64,000 bases of DNA from Pontibacillus yanchengensis Y32 (GCF_000770635.1 NZ_AVBF01000003.1:1-64000), one strand, 5' to 3'; shown: positions 16,680 to 26,688, counted from the stretch's first letter. Notes: generated from the letters alone by a model not told the origin. Translations and numbers: made by a program.

Positions 16680-17561
16680 TCACTTAAACTGATGATTAGA
16701 AACAAAATCAATGAAGTCATTTTCCAGCGTATGATTGTACTTTGTTAGAGCAAAGGTATGTACATTCGGTAAAGAGATTTCCGGAAAGGGGACTTCTAGA
16801 ATTCTACCTTCTAGCAGTTCCCTTCTAACTGCCGATTTCGGTAAGAAGGATACACCGAGTCCACTTGCTATAAATCGCTTGGTAATGTGGACTTGGGACA
16901 CTTTCATGGATTTGGTTTGAGGAAAGGTTGATTTTATTTTCTGATGCAATGAATCCCATACACCTGGGTAATTGTGTGTGAACAAATAATGTTGCTGCAA
17001 AAACGTTTCAGGATAGTTTAGCGGTGCTGATTCATCGTCATATCCATCATGTGGGACACAAAAAACAATCTCATCTTCATATAGTTCATAGCAAATGACA
17101 TCATTATTATGACTAGGAAGCAAAGAGAAGCCTATATCTACTTCTTCGTTTCGAACTGCTTCTTCTATCTCTACCGATTCACGAATATCTACATTAATCT
17201 CAACTTCTGGATTCCTTTTCAAATACCCTTTCAGCACAGTAGGCATAATTGTGTCTGCAATAGATGGGGATATGGCTAAGCTTAGTTTTTGTCTATACCC
17301 TTGTGTAAAGGAATGCATATCTTCCATTCCCTCTTGATGGACTGCTAGTACTCTCTGAGCATGCCCCAAGAACCTTCTTCCTTCTTCGGTTAGTTTCACG
17401 AACCGATTATTCCGCTCGAACAGACTAACTCCTAGTTCTTTTTCAATAGACTTAATATGTACTGTAACGGTTGGTTGTGAAACAAATAAAACATCAGCAG
17501 CTTTTCGAAAACTCTTTTCCCTCTCTACTGTAATAAAAGTATTCAACCATGATAATTCCAT
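16680..17561 (-). CDS. citR: LysR family regulator, CitR-like
   Basis: LysR-type regulator of 293 residues. The helix-turn-helix is at residues 1-60 (MELSWLNTFITVEREKSF, then FVSQPTVTVHIKSIEKELG), followed by a periplasmic-binding-like effector domain (SLAISPSIADTIMPTVLKGY onward). It is divergent from a minor citrate synthase gene, exactly as citR and citA are arranged in B. subtilis, where CitR represses citA. A 13-codon 5' extension is open, but the ATG at 17561 has a GGGTGGGGG sequence next to it and gives the standard LysR N-terminus. A dyad for binding lies at 17605-17626. Confidence 0.85.
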   Translation of the reverse strand: MELSWLNTFITVEREKSFRKAADVLFVSQPTVTVHIKSIEKELGVSLFERNNRFVKLTEEGRRFLGHAQRVLAVHQEGMEDMHSFTQGYRQKLSLAISPSIADTIMPTVLKGYLKRNPEVEINVDIRESVEIEEAVRNEEVDIGFSLLPSHNNDVICYELYEDEIVFCVPHDGYDDESAPLNYPETFLQQHYLFTHNYPGVWDSLHQKIKSTFPQTKSMKVSQVHITKRFIASGLGVSFLPKSAVRRELLEGRILEVPFPEISLPNVHTFALTKYNHTLENDFIDFVSNHQFK

Positions 17562-17604
17562 TCCCCCACCCCATTCTTTAAAAATATTAATCACTGCCAT
17601 TTAA

Positions 17605-17626
17605 TTTATTTAATTTTCTAAATAAA
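17605..17626. promoter_or_regulatory. LysR-type operator candidate between citR and citA
   Basis: Perfect dyad TTTATTTA-N6-TAAATAAA in the 113-bp divergent spacer. It holds the T-N11-A geometry of LysR sites. AT-rich, so could arise by chance; position supports it. Confidence 0.5.
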
Positions 17627-17674
17627 TCATACAATTTATACTTAATAGTAGCAACAAATCAAGGAGGTAACCAA

Positions 17675-18760
17675 ATGATAGCAAGAGGCTTAAAAGGAAT
17701 TACATGTACAGAAACGAAAATGAGCTTTATTGATGGAGAACAAGGTAGGTTAATCTATCGTGGGTATGATGCCGCCGATTTAGCACAAACACATAGCTTT
17801 GAAGAAGTAGCCTACTTACTCTGGTACGGTACCTTACCAAACCAAGAGCAATTAATAGAATTAAAGAAACAATTTCAAGCATCCCGGAAACTTCCAGACA
17901 ATATGAAAAGCATCATAGCATCTGTCCCACATAGCCATGACATGCTTAGTGTATTGAGAACAGCATTATCATCCGTGGAACTCACTGATGAAAATCAAGC
18001 CACTATCACCGATGCCATCTCACTTACATCTTTAACACCCGCCATTATTGCTTATAGACAATCGCTGCAACAGGACATCGCTTTTCCAGAAGAACGCTCT
18101 GACTTAGATCACGTTGCCTATTACCTCTATATGATTACTGGAAAAGAACCATCGAAAGCTTATGTTCAAGCATTGGAAACCTATATGATCCTAACGATGG
18201 AACATGGTCTAAATGCTTCCACCTTCTCTGCTCGAGTTACCGCATCTACGGAATCAGACATCGCTTCAGCCATCACTTCAGCTGTTGGGACAATGAAAGG
18301 TCCATTACATGGCGGTGCTCCGTCTGGGGTCATTGAGCTGTTAAACGAGTCGGTACAACAGGAGGATATTCGCGAGTTTATCCGAGAAAAAGTTCAACAG
18401 GGAGAGAAATTAATGGGATTTGGACACAGAGTGTATAAGACTTGGGACCCTAGAGCGCAAGCCATTAAAAAAATCCTCCAACAACAGAAGCAAGAAGACG
18501 ATTGGTTTGACCTTGCTTTGAACGTGGAGGAAGCATCTATAAACGTGTTAGAAGAACTGAAACCAGGACGCAATCTCTATACGAATGTGGAGTTTTATGC
18601 TGCAGCAATTTTGCGAGAACTAACAATTCCAACGAATCTCTTTACTGCCACGTTCACAGCAAGTCGCATGGTAGGCTGGACCGCGCATGTTATGGAACAA
18701 TTGGAAGACAACACGATATTCAGGCCTTCAGCTGAATATGTCGGGCCGTTTTATTCGTAA
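17675..18760 (+). CDS. citA: Citrate synthase, CitA type
   Basis: Condenses acetyl-CoA and oxaloacetate to citrate (possibly also propionyl-CoA); cytosolic TCA enzyme of 361 residues. It follows B. subtilis CitA throughout: GLKGITCTETKMSFIDGEQGRLIYRGYDA at the N-terminus, EHGLNASTFSARV, GPLHGGAPSGV (active-site His), GFGHRVYKTWDPRA (second His), NVEFYAAAIL and FTASRMVGWTAHV. All three catalytic positions (His, His, Asp) appear intact. AAGGAGGTAACC precedes the start. It is under divergent control with citR and ends in its own terminator. It is the minor, CitR-regulated type rather than the main citZ gene, which is not in this window. Confidence 0.92.
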   Translation: MIARGLKGITCTETKMSFIDGEQGRLIYRGYDAADLAQTHSFEEVAYLLWYGTLPNQEQLIELKKQFQASRKLPDNMKSIIASVPHSHDMLSVLRTALSSVELTDENQATITDAISLTSLTPAIIAYRQSLQQDIAFPEERSDLDHVAYYLYMITGKEPSKAYVQALETYMILTMEHGLNASTFSARVTASTESDIASAITSAVGTMKGPLHGGAPSGVIELLNESVQQEDIREFIREKVQQGEKLMGFGHRVYKTWDPRAQAIKKILQQQKQEDDWFDLALNVEEASINVLEELKPGRNLYTNVEFYAAAILRELTIPTNLFTATFTASRMVGWTAHVMEQLEDNTIFRPSAEYVGPFYS

Positions 18761-18769
18761 CTATTAGGT

Positions 18770-18803
18770 AAGAACTCGTGTACGCTAGTCACGAGTTCTT
18801 TCT
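18770..18803 (+). terminator. Terminator after citA
   Basis: Perfect stem AGAACTCGTG / CACGAGTTCT with a 9-nt loop followed by TTTCT. Confidence 0.85.
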
Positions 18804-18886
18804 ATATTTAGATAGAGTGAATGGTTTCAAATTTACTTCATAAACAATATTGGATTTTAATCGAATGAATGAAACTCTTTACAATT

Positions 18887-18900
18887 ATTAGTCGACTAAT
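18887..18900. promoter_or_regulatory. Short palindrome before a lipoprotein gene
   Basis: ATTAGTCGACTAAT, a perfect 14-bp palindrome 27 bases before the start codon of the next gene. Possible operator; nothing else supports it. Confidence 0.3.
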
Positions 18901-18926
18901 TGGTATAGAAAAGGAGTGAATAAGCT

Positions 18927-19433
18927 ATGACAATACCTAAACATTTACTTGCTGTTCTAGCATTCATTTTATTATTATCTGCTTGCGGTAATGGTACAAA
19001 TGAAAATAATTTCGAGACAATAGCAAGTGAAAAAACATTACCTACTAACTTTCTTGAAACTGCATTTAAAAGAGAGACGACACCTTTATTTGAATATATG
19101 GTTAAAAAAGCTGATAATAAATCAGGATTTGAACACTTATGGAGCTTATATGGTTTAAAAGATAAATTACCTAACATTGACTTTAATAAGCACAACGTTT
19201 TCTTCCTTGGAGTTCAGGAATCTGGCAGTTGTCCATACTACATAAATAAAGGTGATATACGTATTGAGAACAATACTATGAAGGTATCTTTATCACAACC
19301 AGAAAAGGCATGCACTTCTGATGCAACACCTAGAACATTTGTGATTCGTATCGACCAAAAAATTTCCGGAAATATAAAAAACGTGGTTATGGTTCAAAGT
19401 GGTGCAAAAACGAATGTACCGTTTGAAAACTAA
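18927..19433 (+). CDS. Hypothetical lipoprotein
   Basis: Exported lipid-anchored protein of 168 residues. The signal peptide ends in a lipobox LLLSAC, with acylated Cys22. The mature part contains two further cysteines (SGSCPYY and EKACTSD) that could pair, and a C-terminal beta-like segment (TFVIRIDQKISGNIKNVVMVQSG). I do not recognise the family. AAAAGGAGTG precedes the ATG. It is alone on its strand and convergent with the LTA synthase gene. Confidence 0.75.
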   Translation: MTIPKHLLAVLAFILLLSACGNGTNENNFETIASEKTLPTNFLETAFKRETTPLFEYMVKKADNKSGFEHLWSLYGLKDKLPNIDFNKHNVFFLGVQESGSCPYYINKGDIRIENNTMKVSLSQPEKACTSDATPRTFVIRIDQKISGNIKNVVMVQSGAKTNVPFEN

Positions 19434-19460
19434 TGTAACCATTAGGAAACGGAAGCATAT

Positions 19461-21293
19461 CTAATCCACAAACCTTCCTAAATCCCCGTAGATAATATCA
19501 TCTGACAACCTAAGCTCTTTACGAACTTGTTGTCTGTAGGGTTCACAGTTAGAAGGGTCGATCTTTTCACCTGTCTTTTTCCGATAGCAATCATTCCCTT
19601 TCCACATATACTTAGCAGTAACAAAGTTGCCGTTTCGAAAAATGACAGGCTCTGTCTTGCTTCTCGTAAACAGATTTCGACTAAAGGAAAGGGGATTGTC
19701 TTTTTCGATACCAAGTAGATGTAACAACGTCGCACGAATATCTACCTCTCCTCCAATTTTGGAAATGGTTTTCCCTTCATACCCTGGCACATGGACAATG
19801 AGTGGAACTTGCTTTAACCTCATTCGGTTTACCGGTGTATCTTGTTGTCCAACCAAGTCCAAAGCACCCTGTTCATACTTCTCTGAGATGCCGTAATGAT
19901 CTCCATATAAAACAAACATCGTGTCCTCGTACAATCCTTGTTCTTTAAAGGACTGGATGAATTGTTTGATTGCCTCGTCCTGATAACGAACTGTTGTCAC
20001 GTATCGATTAACAACTTCTTCTTGTGTGTTTGCTTTCGCTATATGTGTATCTTCATCGTCCAGCAAGAAAGGGAAATGATTCGTTAGTGTAATAAGTCGA
20101 GCATAAAAAGGCTGGGGCAGTTCTTTTATCTTTTCCATCGATTGGTTGAAAAAAGGCTCATCCTTTATGCCATAATTCACGGAGTTTTCTTCTGTCACAT
20201 GGTAGTCTTTCTTTGAATAATAACGCTTATAGCCAAACGTCTTGTACATTTGCTCTCGATTCCAAAAGGATTGGATATTACCATGAAACACATACGATTG
20301 AACGTTTTGTTTCTCCTTCAGTATTTCCGGTAAGCTTGTAAAATCATTTTGTGGTTTTCGTATAAAAACAGAACCACTTTCTAAAGGATATAACCCTGTA
20401 TCAATCATAAGCTCTGAATCGGATGTTTTTCCCTGAGCAGTTTGATCAAAAACTTGGTTAAAATAAAAACTCTCCTTTATTAGAGAATTTAGAAAGGGGG
20501 TAATTTCCTCCCCTTCCACCTTTTCATTTATCACAAAATCTTGTGTAGATTCCATGCTAATCATTACAAGATTCTTCCCTTTTGCTATGCCAAAAAGATC
20601 AGAATTATTTGTAGGTGTACTCTCCTTCATATAGCTCATCGCGTTCGTTGTAGTAGATGATGAAACGAATGTATCTTTGAAAGATACGTACATGGTATGA
20701 GCTATATCATAGGCATGATAGTTGTATGGCCCCACGCTTTTGACCATTTTTTGACGATCATACGTCTCCATTAACAAATAGGGAGAATAGAGTAGCCCTA
20801 GACTGATAGAAGTAAGAACTAACATCATACTTGCCCCCACATACCAACGTTTCCACCTTTTAGAAGGAAAAGCACCCTTAAAGTTCCAACCTTTTAACCA
20901 AATCATCAAGGTAAGCACATCAACAAATAACAGAATATCCCATAGGCTCATCAGTTCTACTGTGCTCGCTCCAACACCACCGACATTTTGAAACTGAAAG
21001 AGAATCGGTAATGTAACAAAATCACTATAAAAGCGGTAATAAAGTAGATTCCCAAATAGAAGACCAGAAATAAGGAACATAATTATGACGATAATGCTTG
21101 GTTTGACCCGTTTCGAAAAGTAGAAGCTCAACCCAACCAGGAGCATTAATATCCCCATCGAATTACAAATGATAAGCACAATGTCAAAAAACGAATCGAC
21201 TCCTAATGAAAATCCAAAAAACGATACCACGACCGTTTTCACCCATAGCGTAATGACGGCGAACCATACAATTGATTTAGGATTATGCATCAT
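19461..21293 (-). CDS. LTA synthase family sulfatase-fold protein
   Basis: Membrane phosphoglycerol transferase of about 610 residues with five N-terminal membrane segments and an extracellular sulfatase-like domain. Visible metal and catalytic positions: Glu248 in MISMEST, the catalytic Thr290 in GKTSDSE, and LYGDHYG for the Asp-His pair. LtaS enzymes polymerise glycerol phosphate from phosphatidylglycerol into lipoteichoic acid; YfnI, YqgS and YvgJ are known paralogs. The first codons overlap the stop of the preceding gene (ATGATGCATAA), indicating translational coupling; an alternative TTG start is at 21341. It is the last gene of a plsY / GNAT-aminotransferase / ltaS operon, so it may make a modified polymer. 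Confidence 0.88.
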   Translation of the reverse strand: MMHNPKSIVWFAVITLWVKTVVVSFFGFSLGVDSFFDIVLIICNSMGILMLLVGLSFYFSKRVKPSIIVIIMFLISGLLFGNLLYYRFYSDFVTLPILFQFQNVGGVGASTVELMSLWDILLFVDVLTLMIWLKGWNFKGAFPSKRWKRWYVGASMMLVLTSISLGLLYSPYLLMETYDRQKMVKSVGPYNYHAYDIAHTMYVSFKDTFVSSSTTTNAMSYMKESTPTNNSDLFGIAKGKNLVMISMESTQDFVINEKVEGEEITPFLNSLIKESFYFNQVFDQTAQGKTSDSELMIDTGLYPLESGSVFIRKPQNDFTSLPEILKEKQNVQSYVFHGNIQSFWNREQMYKTFGYKRYYSKKDYHVTEENSVNYGIKDEPFFNQSMEKIKELPQPFYARLITLTNHFPFLLDDEDTHIAKANTQEEVVNRYVTTVRYQDEAIKQFIQSFKEQGLYEDTMFVLYGDHYGISEKYEQGALDLVGQQDTPVNRMRLKQVPLIVHVPGYEGKTISKIGGEVDIRATLLHLLGIEKDNPLSFSRNLFTRSKTEPVIFRNGNFVTAKYMWKGNDCYRKKTGEKIDPSNCEPYRQQVRKELRLSDDIIYGDLGRFVD

Positions 21294-22881
21294 GTAGGAG
21301 CGTTTCGTAATTTTTTGCCATAACCTTAATGGCTTCATCAATGCGTGTTTCGGACTGGGCTCCCATTAAAGACATTTGCACCCAATTACGTTCTAACAAG
21401 TACGAGCTTTCATAGCTTAATAGGATTCCTTCTTCCTTACAACGTTCCCCTAGCTTTTTACTAGAATGGGATGACGGAATCCTAATCGTGATGATGCCTG
21501 GTGAGTATTCTTCTCCACCGAGAACATCAAATCCCGCTTCTTTAAGATTGGAACGAGCATGAAAAGCTAACTGGTACTTATCTTTTACGTAATTCGTAGT
21601 TAAGGCAGTCGCTAACGCTTCTACCAAGTTGGAAGAATGCGTATAAGGGATACTTCCCTGTTCTACGTAGTTACCTAGATCAAGATATTGCGGAATGGCA
21701 GGGTTAGGCTTGATGTTATCTCGATGAAAGACAACTGCCAGACCTGCATAAGACGCTAGACCTTTTCCACTTACGGTTGAAGCTAGATATACGTTAGATA
21801 AATCCATTGGCACAACCCCAACAGAGCTACAAGCATCCAAACATAATTCCACGTCATATTTTTGACACAACATCTGTAAACCAGGAAGGTCATACAAGTA
21901 GCCGGTCGATGTTTCGCAATGGACGGTCCATAACCATTTGATTTCAGGATGTTCATGTAGAAGGTATTCCACTTCTTGTAACGTAATAGAGTCATTCCAT
22001 TCTTTTTCAATAGAATAATAGTCTAGGTCAAAGCGATTCGCATGATTGCATAATCGATTACCAAATTCACCGTTAGCTAAAATAACCCCATAACCTTGCA
22101 TTTGTGTTAATTGCGCAGCGACTATATCATTCGCAAGCGTTCCTGTCCCCACCATTACTTGGGCGCTATGAGCATGTGTGAATTGGCATAACCTTTCTTG
22201 TAGTCCCTGAAGTTTAGATGAAAATGCCTCACTTCTATGGGAGATTGCTGGTCGAGTAAATGCTTCCTGAACACTATCATCCATAGGCACTGGACCAGGT
22301 AGAAAGGACTTTTCTTTCTTAGAGGACTTTGACCTCGGATACATCAAACGACCAAACGCTTTGGAAGATTGTTCGAAATTTTCCTTGGTAAGGTACATTG
22401 GTTGGTAAGGTGCTTCTTCTGACCCTACTCTTGGACCAAAGGGTTGGAAGCCTATGCGCTTATATAGCTTCATTTGACGTAGCGTTCCAGAGATTAAGGC
22501 CATTGTATAGTTCTTCTCTAAACAAAATTCTACTAGCTGCTCACATAAATGATAAAACACTCTTGTACTTCGGTATCCCTTTTCAACCGATAACAAGCGA
22601 ATTTCACATGGGTTCGCATCCTCAGGCAGGTACTGATTGAGATTATCCAATTTACCATCAAGCGAAAAGGGCCGATTCGCTCGAACTGCAATCATACCAA
22701 CTACTTTACTATCCTGCTTGGCAATAACGTATGTATTCTCATCATGGAACTTATCCACTAGAGCGTGCATGGAGTTTGTTTCATGTTGAGGGATTTCTTG
22801 CACAAAGGTTTGATAATTCAATTCATGTATTTGATTTAATTCGTTCTCTTCAGCAGCAATCTTATATGTTAAAGAAGCCAT
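21283..22881 (-). CDS. GNAT acyltransferase - class V aminotransferase fusion
   Basis: Bifunctional-looking cytosolic protein of 532 residues. Residues 1-170 are a GNAT domain (YVIAKQDSKVVGMIAVRANRP, then CEIRLLSVEKGYRSTRVF). Residues 190-530 are a PLP-dependent class V aminotransferase (FLPGPVPM, VGTGTLANDIVAAQ, ELCLDACSSVGVVPMDL with its PLP Asp, then TVSGKGLASYAG, whose Lys should bind PLP). The C-terminal half resembles alanine-glyoxylate or phosphonoacetaldehyde-type transaminases. A GNAT joined to such an enzyme could make and acylate an amino compound. It is placed between plsY and an LTA synthase gene, with overlap to the latter, so a lipid or teichoic acid head group is a plausible product. 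Reaction unknown. Confidence 0.82.
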   Translation of the reverse strand: MASLTYKIAAEENELNQIHELNYQTFVQEIPQHETNSMHALVDKFHDENTYVIAKQDSKVVGMIAVRANRPFSLDGKLDNLNQYLPEDANPCEIRLLSVEKGYRSTRVFYHLCEQLVEFCLEKNYTMALISGTLRQMKLYKRIGFQPFGPRVGSEEAPYQPMYLTKENFEQSSKAFGRLMYPRSKSSKKEKSFLPGPVPMDDSVQEAFTRPAISHRSEAFSSKLQGLQERLCQFTHAHSAQVMVGTGTLANDIVAAQLTQMQGYGVILANGEFGNRLCNHANRFDLDYYSIEKEWNDSITLQEVEYLLHEHPEIKWLWTVHCETSTGYLYDLPGLQMLCQKYDVELCLDACSSVGVVPMDLSNVYLASTVSGKGLASYAGLAVVFHRDNIKPNPAIPQYLDLGNYVEQGSIPYTHSSNLVEALATALTTNYVKDKYQLAFHARSNLKEAGFDVLGGEEYSPGIITIRIPSSHSSKKLGERCKEEGILLSYESSYLLERNWVQMSLMGAQSETRIDEAIKVMAKNYETLLHDA

Positions 22882-22899
22882 TATGATTCCTCCGATTAT

Positions 22900-23442
22900 T
22901 TAGGTTACATGCATACAAAGGACAAAAATAAGTAAAACCAACAATCCAATTGATAGAGTAAGAGAATCACCAAACAGATAACTACTGACTGGTATGGTAC
23001 TTATAGCAAGAAAGCCAGACAGTTTATACTTCTTACTTCCCACATACATTATCCCCATGGAAATTGCCATAACTCCAATAGTGATGGGAGATAAAACAAG
23101 ACTAGACGCTAAAAAAGCTACAATGCCTTTCCCACCTTGAAAACGAAGAAATACAGGATAGACATGCCCTAAAATGAGAAACAAAGCCCCTAATAACATC
23201 GTTACTTCATCACCGTTTGTAATATAGCGAATAATCGATAAAGGGATAATTACTTTTAGAGCATCTATCAATAATGCATATAAAAAGCCTTTTTTTCCTA
23301 ACAAGCGACCGGCATTCGTAGCACCTACATTACCACTGAAATGGTGTCGGATATCTTCGCCTATACTAGATTTCACTACATAATAAGCACCTGTGAAACT
23401 TCCAGACAAATAGGATAGGAGACATATTATTAAGATATTCAT
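22900..23442 (-). CDS. plsY: Acyl-phosphate glycerol-3-phosphate acyltransferase, PlsY-like
   Basis: Membrane acyltransferase of about 180 residues making lysophosphatidic acid from acyl-phosphate and glycerol 3-phosphate. The family motifs are present: LSYLSGSFTGAYYV near the start, the SGNVGATNAGRLLG loop, and VFLRFQGGKGIVAFLASS (GGKG motif 2). Five hydrophobic segments. Normal length. A GTG start four codons upstream is possible, but the ATG at 23442 gives the standard N-terminus. It is 18 bases before the GNAT-aminotransferase gene, as first gene of a three-gene operon. Bacillaceae often have extra plsY copies; this one looks dedicated to the operon rather than to bulk phospholipid synthesis (inference). 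Confidence 0.87.
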   Translation of the reverse strand: MNILIICLLSYLSGSFTGAYYVVKSSIGEDIRHHFSGNVGATNAGRLLGKKGFLYALLIDALKVIIPLSIIRYITNGDEVTMLLGALFLILGHVYPVFLRFQGGKGIVAFLASSLVLSPITIGVMAISMGIMYVGSKKYKLSGFLAISTIPVSSYLFGDSLTLSIGLLVLLIFVLCMHVT

Positions 23443-23823
23443 AGTTTCATACACCTACCCATGCTTTGGACTTAGAGAGTAGTTGTCAGTCCAATGAGGT
23501 AAACTTGACCAACTTTTCTTTATTCATTCTTAACCATTCAATTAACTTATCTCTAAAAGGTTTATAGTAACAAATATTGGAAAAACAAGCTAATTATCAT
23601 CGAATATTATTCCTGAATTTTCTAGCTGATATTCTATCTGAAAAAGTGAAATTTTACAACATTTTCTTTCTGCGAAACTTAATTAATCTATTAGAATATA
23701 AGTTGAATCTATTTTGTTTACACAAACCTGTATAAAAAATTTTTTATTGGTCTTCTACAGAAAAAAACCTCGCAAAACAGCAGTTATATGCGAGGGGCGG
23801 GATATTCTATATTTTATAAACGC
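23443..23823. other. Intergenic region between plsY and lutC
   Basis: About 380 bases, very AT-rich. It holds the plsY promoter region and, next to lutC, a minus-strand terminator. No gene or further structure seen. Confidence 0.6.
23761..23795 (-). terminator. Terminator of the lut operon
   Basis: CCTCGC / GCGAGG stem with a 16-nt loop, followed on the minus strand by seven T residues, 29 bases after the lutC stop. Confidence 0.75.
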
Positions 23824-24528
23824 TTATTCCACGATAATATACGTAACTTCCACTGGCCCATGTACACCAACTATTAGATTCATTTCAATATCTGCACTAT
23901 TACTTGGACCTGTGATGAAACTGACACAGGAGGAAACTGGATGTCCGTCTTGATTGGCATCGTGAATATGCTTCGCAGCCTGGGTCATTCGAGGAACTAG
24001 GGTACTTTTCGGAATAATGGCGATATAGGTTCTTGGTAATAGACTAATAGCGCGGCCATTCCCACTGTTGTTAAACAATGTCACCGTACCTGATTCTGCC
24101 AATGTTATATCACTAAAGGTGATGCCTACATCTGCTCGCTCGGCAAATTCCATGTTATAGTGCCCATCTGATGGATTCCATAGCTGAAACTCTACTCCTT
24201 GCTCTTCTAATTCTTTATAAAATGAAGTTACTCCAAATGCATCATTTCGCTTGTCATCTGAAGCGATAACAGATTTTCCATCATACCCTTTTACCGTTTC
24301 CCATAATACATGTGGCAATTCAGATACGGTGGTTCGTTTGCATGTCGTATGAATAACCTTACAGTGTGCTTCTAATTCATCAGCTAGCTCATCTTGTGTA
24401 TGATCTTTAAAAACTTCCCATTGTGGTGCCACCGTAAAAGAGGATCTCTCTACCTGCTCTGTCTTTCGGGGTCTTCCAAGATGATTAGCCACATTTTGAA
24501 GAAAGCTATCTCTGTTTTGTATACTCAT
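23824..24528 (-). CDS. lutC: Lactate utilization protein C
   Basis: Subunit of the LutABC L-lactate oxidising complex; 234 residues, cytosolic. It belongs to the LUD (DUF162) family: VGITFSDITLAESGTVTLFNNSGNGRAISLLPRTYIAIIPKSTLVPRM is the conserved core at about 130-178, and the C-terminus ends LIVGVHGPVEVTYIIVE. No iron-sulfur cysteine clusters, as expected for LutC. It is 3 bases downstream of lutB in the lutABC operon, and so falls under the GntR-type LutR and its operators at 26725 and 27672. Confidence 0.93.
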   Translation of the reverse strand: MSIQNRDSFLQNVANHLGRPRKTEQVERSSFTVAPQWEVFKDHTQDELADELEAHCKVIHTTCKRTTVSELPHVLWETVKGYDGKSVIASDDKRNDAFGVTSFYKELEEQGVEFQLWNPSDGHYNMEFAERADVGITFSDITLAESGTVTLFNNSGNGRAISLLPRTYIAIIPKSTLVPRMTQAAKHIHDANQDGHPVSSCVSFITGPSNSADIEMNLIVGVHGPVEVTYIIVE

Positions 24529-24531
24529 TGA

Positions 24532-25959
24532 TTACTGACCCCTTTCTTTCTTTTGTCTGGACTTGAACCATGATCGGAAGCTTTGCTTACTTGGTGCTGG
24601 AAAATCACGGACGTCTGTCCACCCTTTTAGTGGTCCAGGTCCATTCTTGATGATTTCATCCTTCGTCCAGGGCTTGAGTGAGGTTCTTGCCATTCTGGCG
24701 CTGAGTTTATACGCTGCAGGATGAGAAGCCCATTGCGCAAAGCCTTCCATCATCATTTGTTCACTTTTTGGAGACTTCTTTTCTCGTTCTACGATGATTT
24801 CCCTATGTCGTATTAGTTGTTCATGTAACGGAATTTTCACAGGACATGCATCTGTACACGCAGCGCATAAGGTCGACGCGTATGGTAGTTCCTTATGATC
24901 GTCATATCCATCCAATAATGGTGTTAGTACGGCACCAATCGGTCCAGGATAAACAGAATTATACGAATGTCCTCCAACATGACGATAGACAGGACAAACA
25001 TTTATACAAGCTGCGCAACGGATGCAGTGAAGAGCAGATTGAAATTCGGTGCCAAGAATCTTAGAACGACCATTGTCGACAATCACTAAATGGTATTCTT
25101 CTGGACCATCTACTTCATCCTCTAGTCGAGTCCCTGTAATAGCGGTTACATAACTGGTTAGCTTCTGTCCGACAGCCGCCCTTGTTAATAAACTTACAAG
25201 CACTTCCATGTCTTCCCATGTTGGAGCTAGCCTCTCCATCCCCATGACGGATATTTGCGTATCTGGCAAGGAAGTAACAAGTCTAGCGTTCCCTTCATTG
25301 GTTACGAATGTGATGGCTCCGGATTCTGTCACTGCAAAATTACATCCAGTAATGCCTACATCTGCTGATAAGAATTCCTTTCTTAATTGCTCTCTTGCAA
25401 AGGTGGCTAATTCTTCTGGCATGTCCGAGTTCTTGTATCCTTTTTTACTCGCAAAGGTTTCCCTTATTTGTTCTTTATTTTTATGAAGAGCAGGGGTGAC
25501 GATATGCGAAGGGGGGTCTTCATCCATTTGCAGTATCCATTCGCCAAGATCTGTCTCAATGACTTCACTACCAGCTTCCTCTAACGCCTCATTCAACCCA
25601 ATTTCTTCGGTTACCATCGATTTTGATTTAACTACTTTCTTTGCTTCTTTTTCTTTTACGACATTATTAATATATTCATTGGCTTCCTCAGCTGTCTCGG
25701 CAAAAAATACTTTTCCACCACGCTTGGAAACTTCATCACTTAATTGTTGTAAGTAGAAATCAATATTTTCGAGTGTATGTGTACGGATTTCTTCCCCGCG
25801 AGTTCTCCAATCTTCCCAATTTCCTAACTCTTCAGCAGCCTTTAAACGACCTGAACGGAAGCGTCCTTGTGCAGAAGAAACCGCTCCCCGCATAAAATCG
25901 TTTTCGATTCCAGACTGAATTCTTTCTTTATAAGAAGCTTCCCCTAACTTAATAGGCAT
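24532..25959 (-). CDS. lutB: Iron-sulfur lactate utilization protein B
   Basis: Electron-carrying subunit of the LutABC complex that converts lactate to pyruvate; 475 residues. The N-terminal LUD domain (residues 60-300, with [27 protein letters not shown]) is followed by two 4Fe-4S ligand sets: [12 protein letters not shown] at about 307-318 and CAACTDACP at about 357-365. The C-terminal tail is basic ([15 protein letters not shown]). Length is normal for LutB. It sits between lutA (15 bases upstream) and lutC (3 bases downstream). Confidence 0.93.
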   Translation of the reverse strand: MPIKLGEASYKERIQSGIENDFMRGAVSSAQGRFRSGRLKAAEELGNWEDWRTRGEEIRTHTLENIDFYLQQLSDEVSKRGGKVFFAETAEEANEYINNVVKEKEAKKVVKSKSMVTEEIGLNEALEEAGSEVIETDLGEWILQMDEDPPSHIVTPALHKNKEQIRETFASKKGYKNSDMPEELATFAREQLRKEFLSADVGITGCNFAVTESGAITFVTNEGNARLVTSLPDTQISVMGMERLAPTWEDMEVLVSLLTRAAVGQKLTSYVTAITGTRLEDEVDGPEEYHLVIVDNGRSKILGTEFQSALHCIRCAACINVCPVYRHVGGHSYNSVYPGPIGAVLTPLLDGYDDHKELPYASTLCAACTDACPVKIPLHEQLIRHREIIVEREKKSPKSEQMMMEGFAQWASHPAAYKLSARMARTSLKPWTKDEIIKNGPGPLKGWTDVRDFPAPSKQSFRSWFKSRQKKERGQ

Positions 25960-25974
25960 ATTTTGATCTCCTTT

Positions 25975-26688
25975 CTAGCTGTTTAGCACCTGACTAATAT
26001 GCATCACTTTCACATCTCTATTATCTCGGCTCAGTTTTCCGCCAATATTCATCAAACATCCCATATCTCCACCAATTACATACTCCGCTTCTGTTTCCAT
26101 GATATGCTCTGTCTTTTCCTTCACCATTTGCTCCGAGATTTCTGGGTTTTTCACAGCAAACGTACCTCCAAACCCACAACAATCCTCACATAAAGGAAGT
26201 TCTCTTAATTGAATACCTTCCACTTGTTCTAATAGTTTCTTCGGAGCATCCTTCACACCTAATAAGCGCGTCATATGGCAAGAACTGTGGTATGTCACTA
26301 TCCCTTTAAAATTGGAACCAACATCTACCCTGCCCAATACGTCTACAATAAACTGCGTAAATTCATAGGATTTTGCAGCTAATTTGTTGGCTTCCTCCTC
26401 CCAATCTGGGTCCCCTTTAAATATCTGAGGGTATTCATGCAACATAGCTACGCACGAACCAGAAGGTCCTACTACATACTCTGAATCTTTAAAAGCCTTC
26501 ATCATTTGTTTCATAGCTTCTTTCGATTTAGATAAATACCCACTATTATAAGCAGGTTGACCACAGCACGTTTGTTGCTCCGGAAAATCTACCTCGCAAC
26601 CTAATTTCTCCAACACCTCAACCGTGTCTTTTCCAACATCTGAAGAAATAATGTCGCATAAACAGGTGATGAATAAGGATACTTTCAT
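25975..26688 (-). CDS. lutA: Lactate utilization protein A
   Basis: CCG-domain subunit of the lactate oxidation complex; 237 residues. Two cysteine-rich repeats: CLCDI...[10 protein letters not shown] at the N-terminus and SSCHMTR...[11 protein letters not shown] at about 175-185. These bind a non-cubane 4Fe-4S cluster in related heterodisulfide reductase and GlpC/GlcF proteins. A GTG five codons upstream is open, but the ATG at 26688 follows GGAGG, so it is used. First gene of the operon. A LutR-type operator lies about 40 bases upstream. Confidence 0.92.
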   Translation of the reverse strand: MKVSLFITCLCDIISSDVGKDTVEVLEKLGCEVDFPEQQTCCGQPAYNSGYLSKSKEAMKQMMKAFKDSEYVVGPSGSCVAMLHEYPQIFKGDPDWEEEANKLAAKSYEFTQFIVDVLGRVDVGSNFKGIVTYHSSCHMTRLLGVKDAPKKLLEQVEGIQLRELPLCEDCCGFGGTFAVKNPEISEQMVKEKTEHIMETEAEYVIGGDMGCLMNIGGKLSRDNRDVKVMHISQVLNS

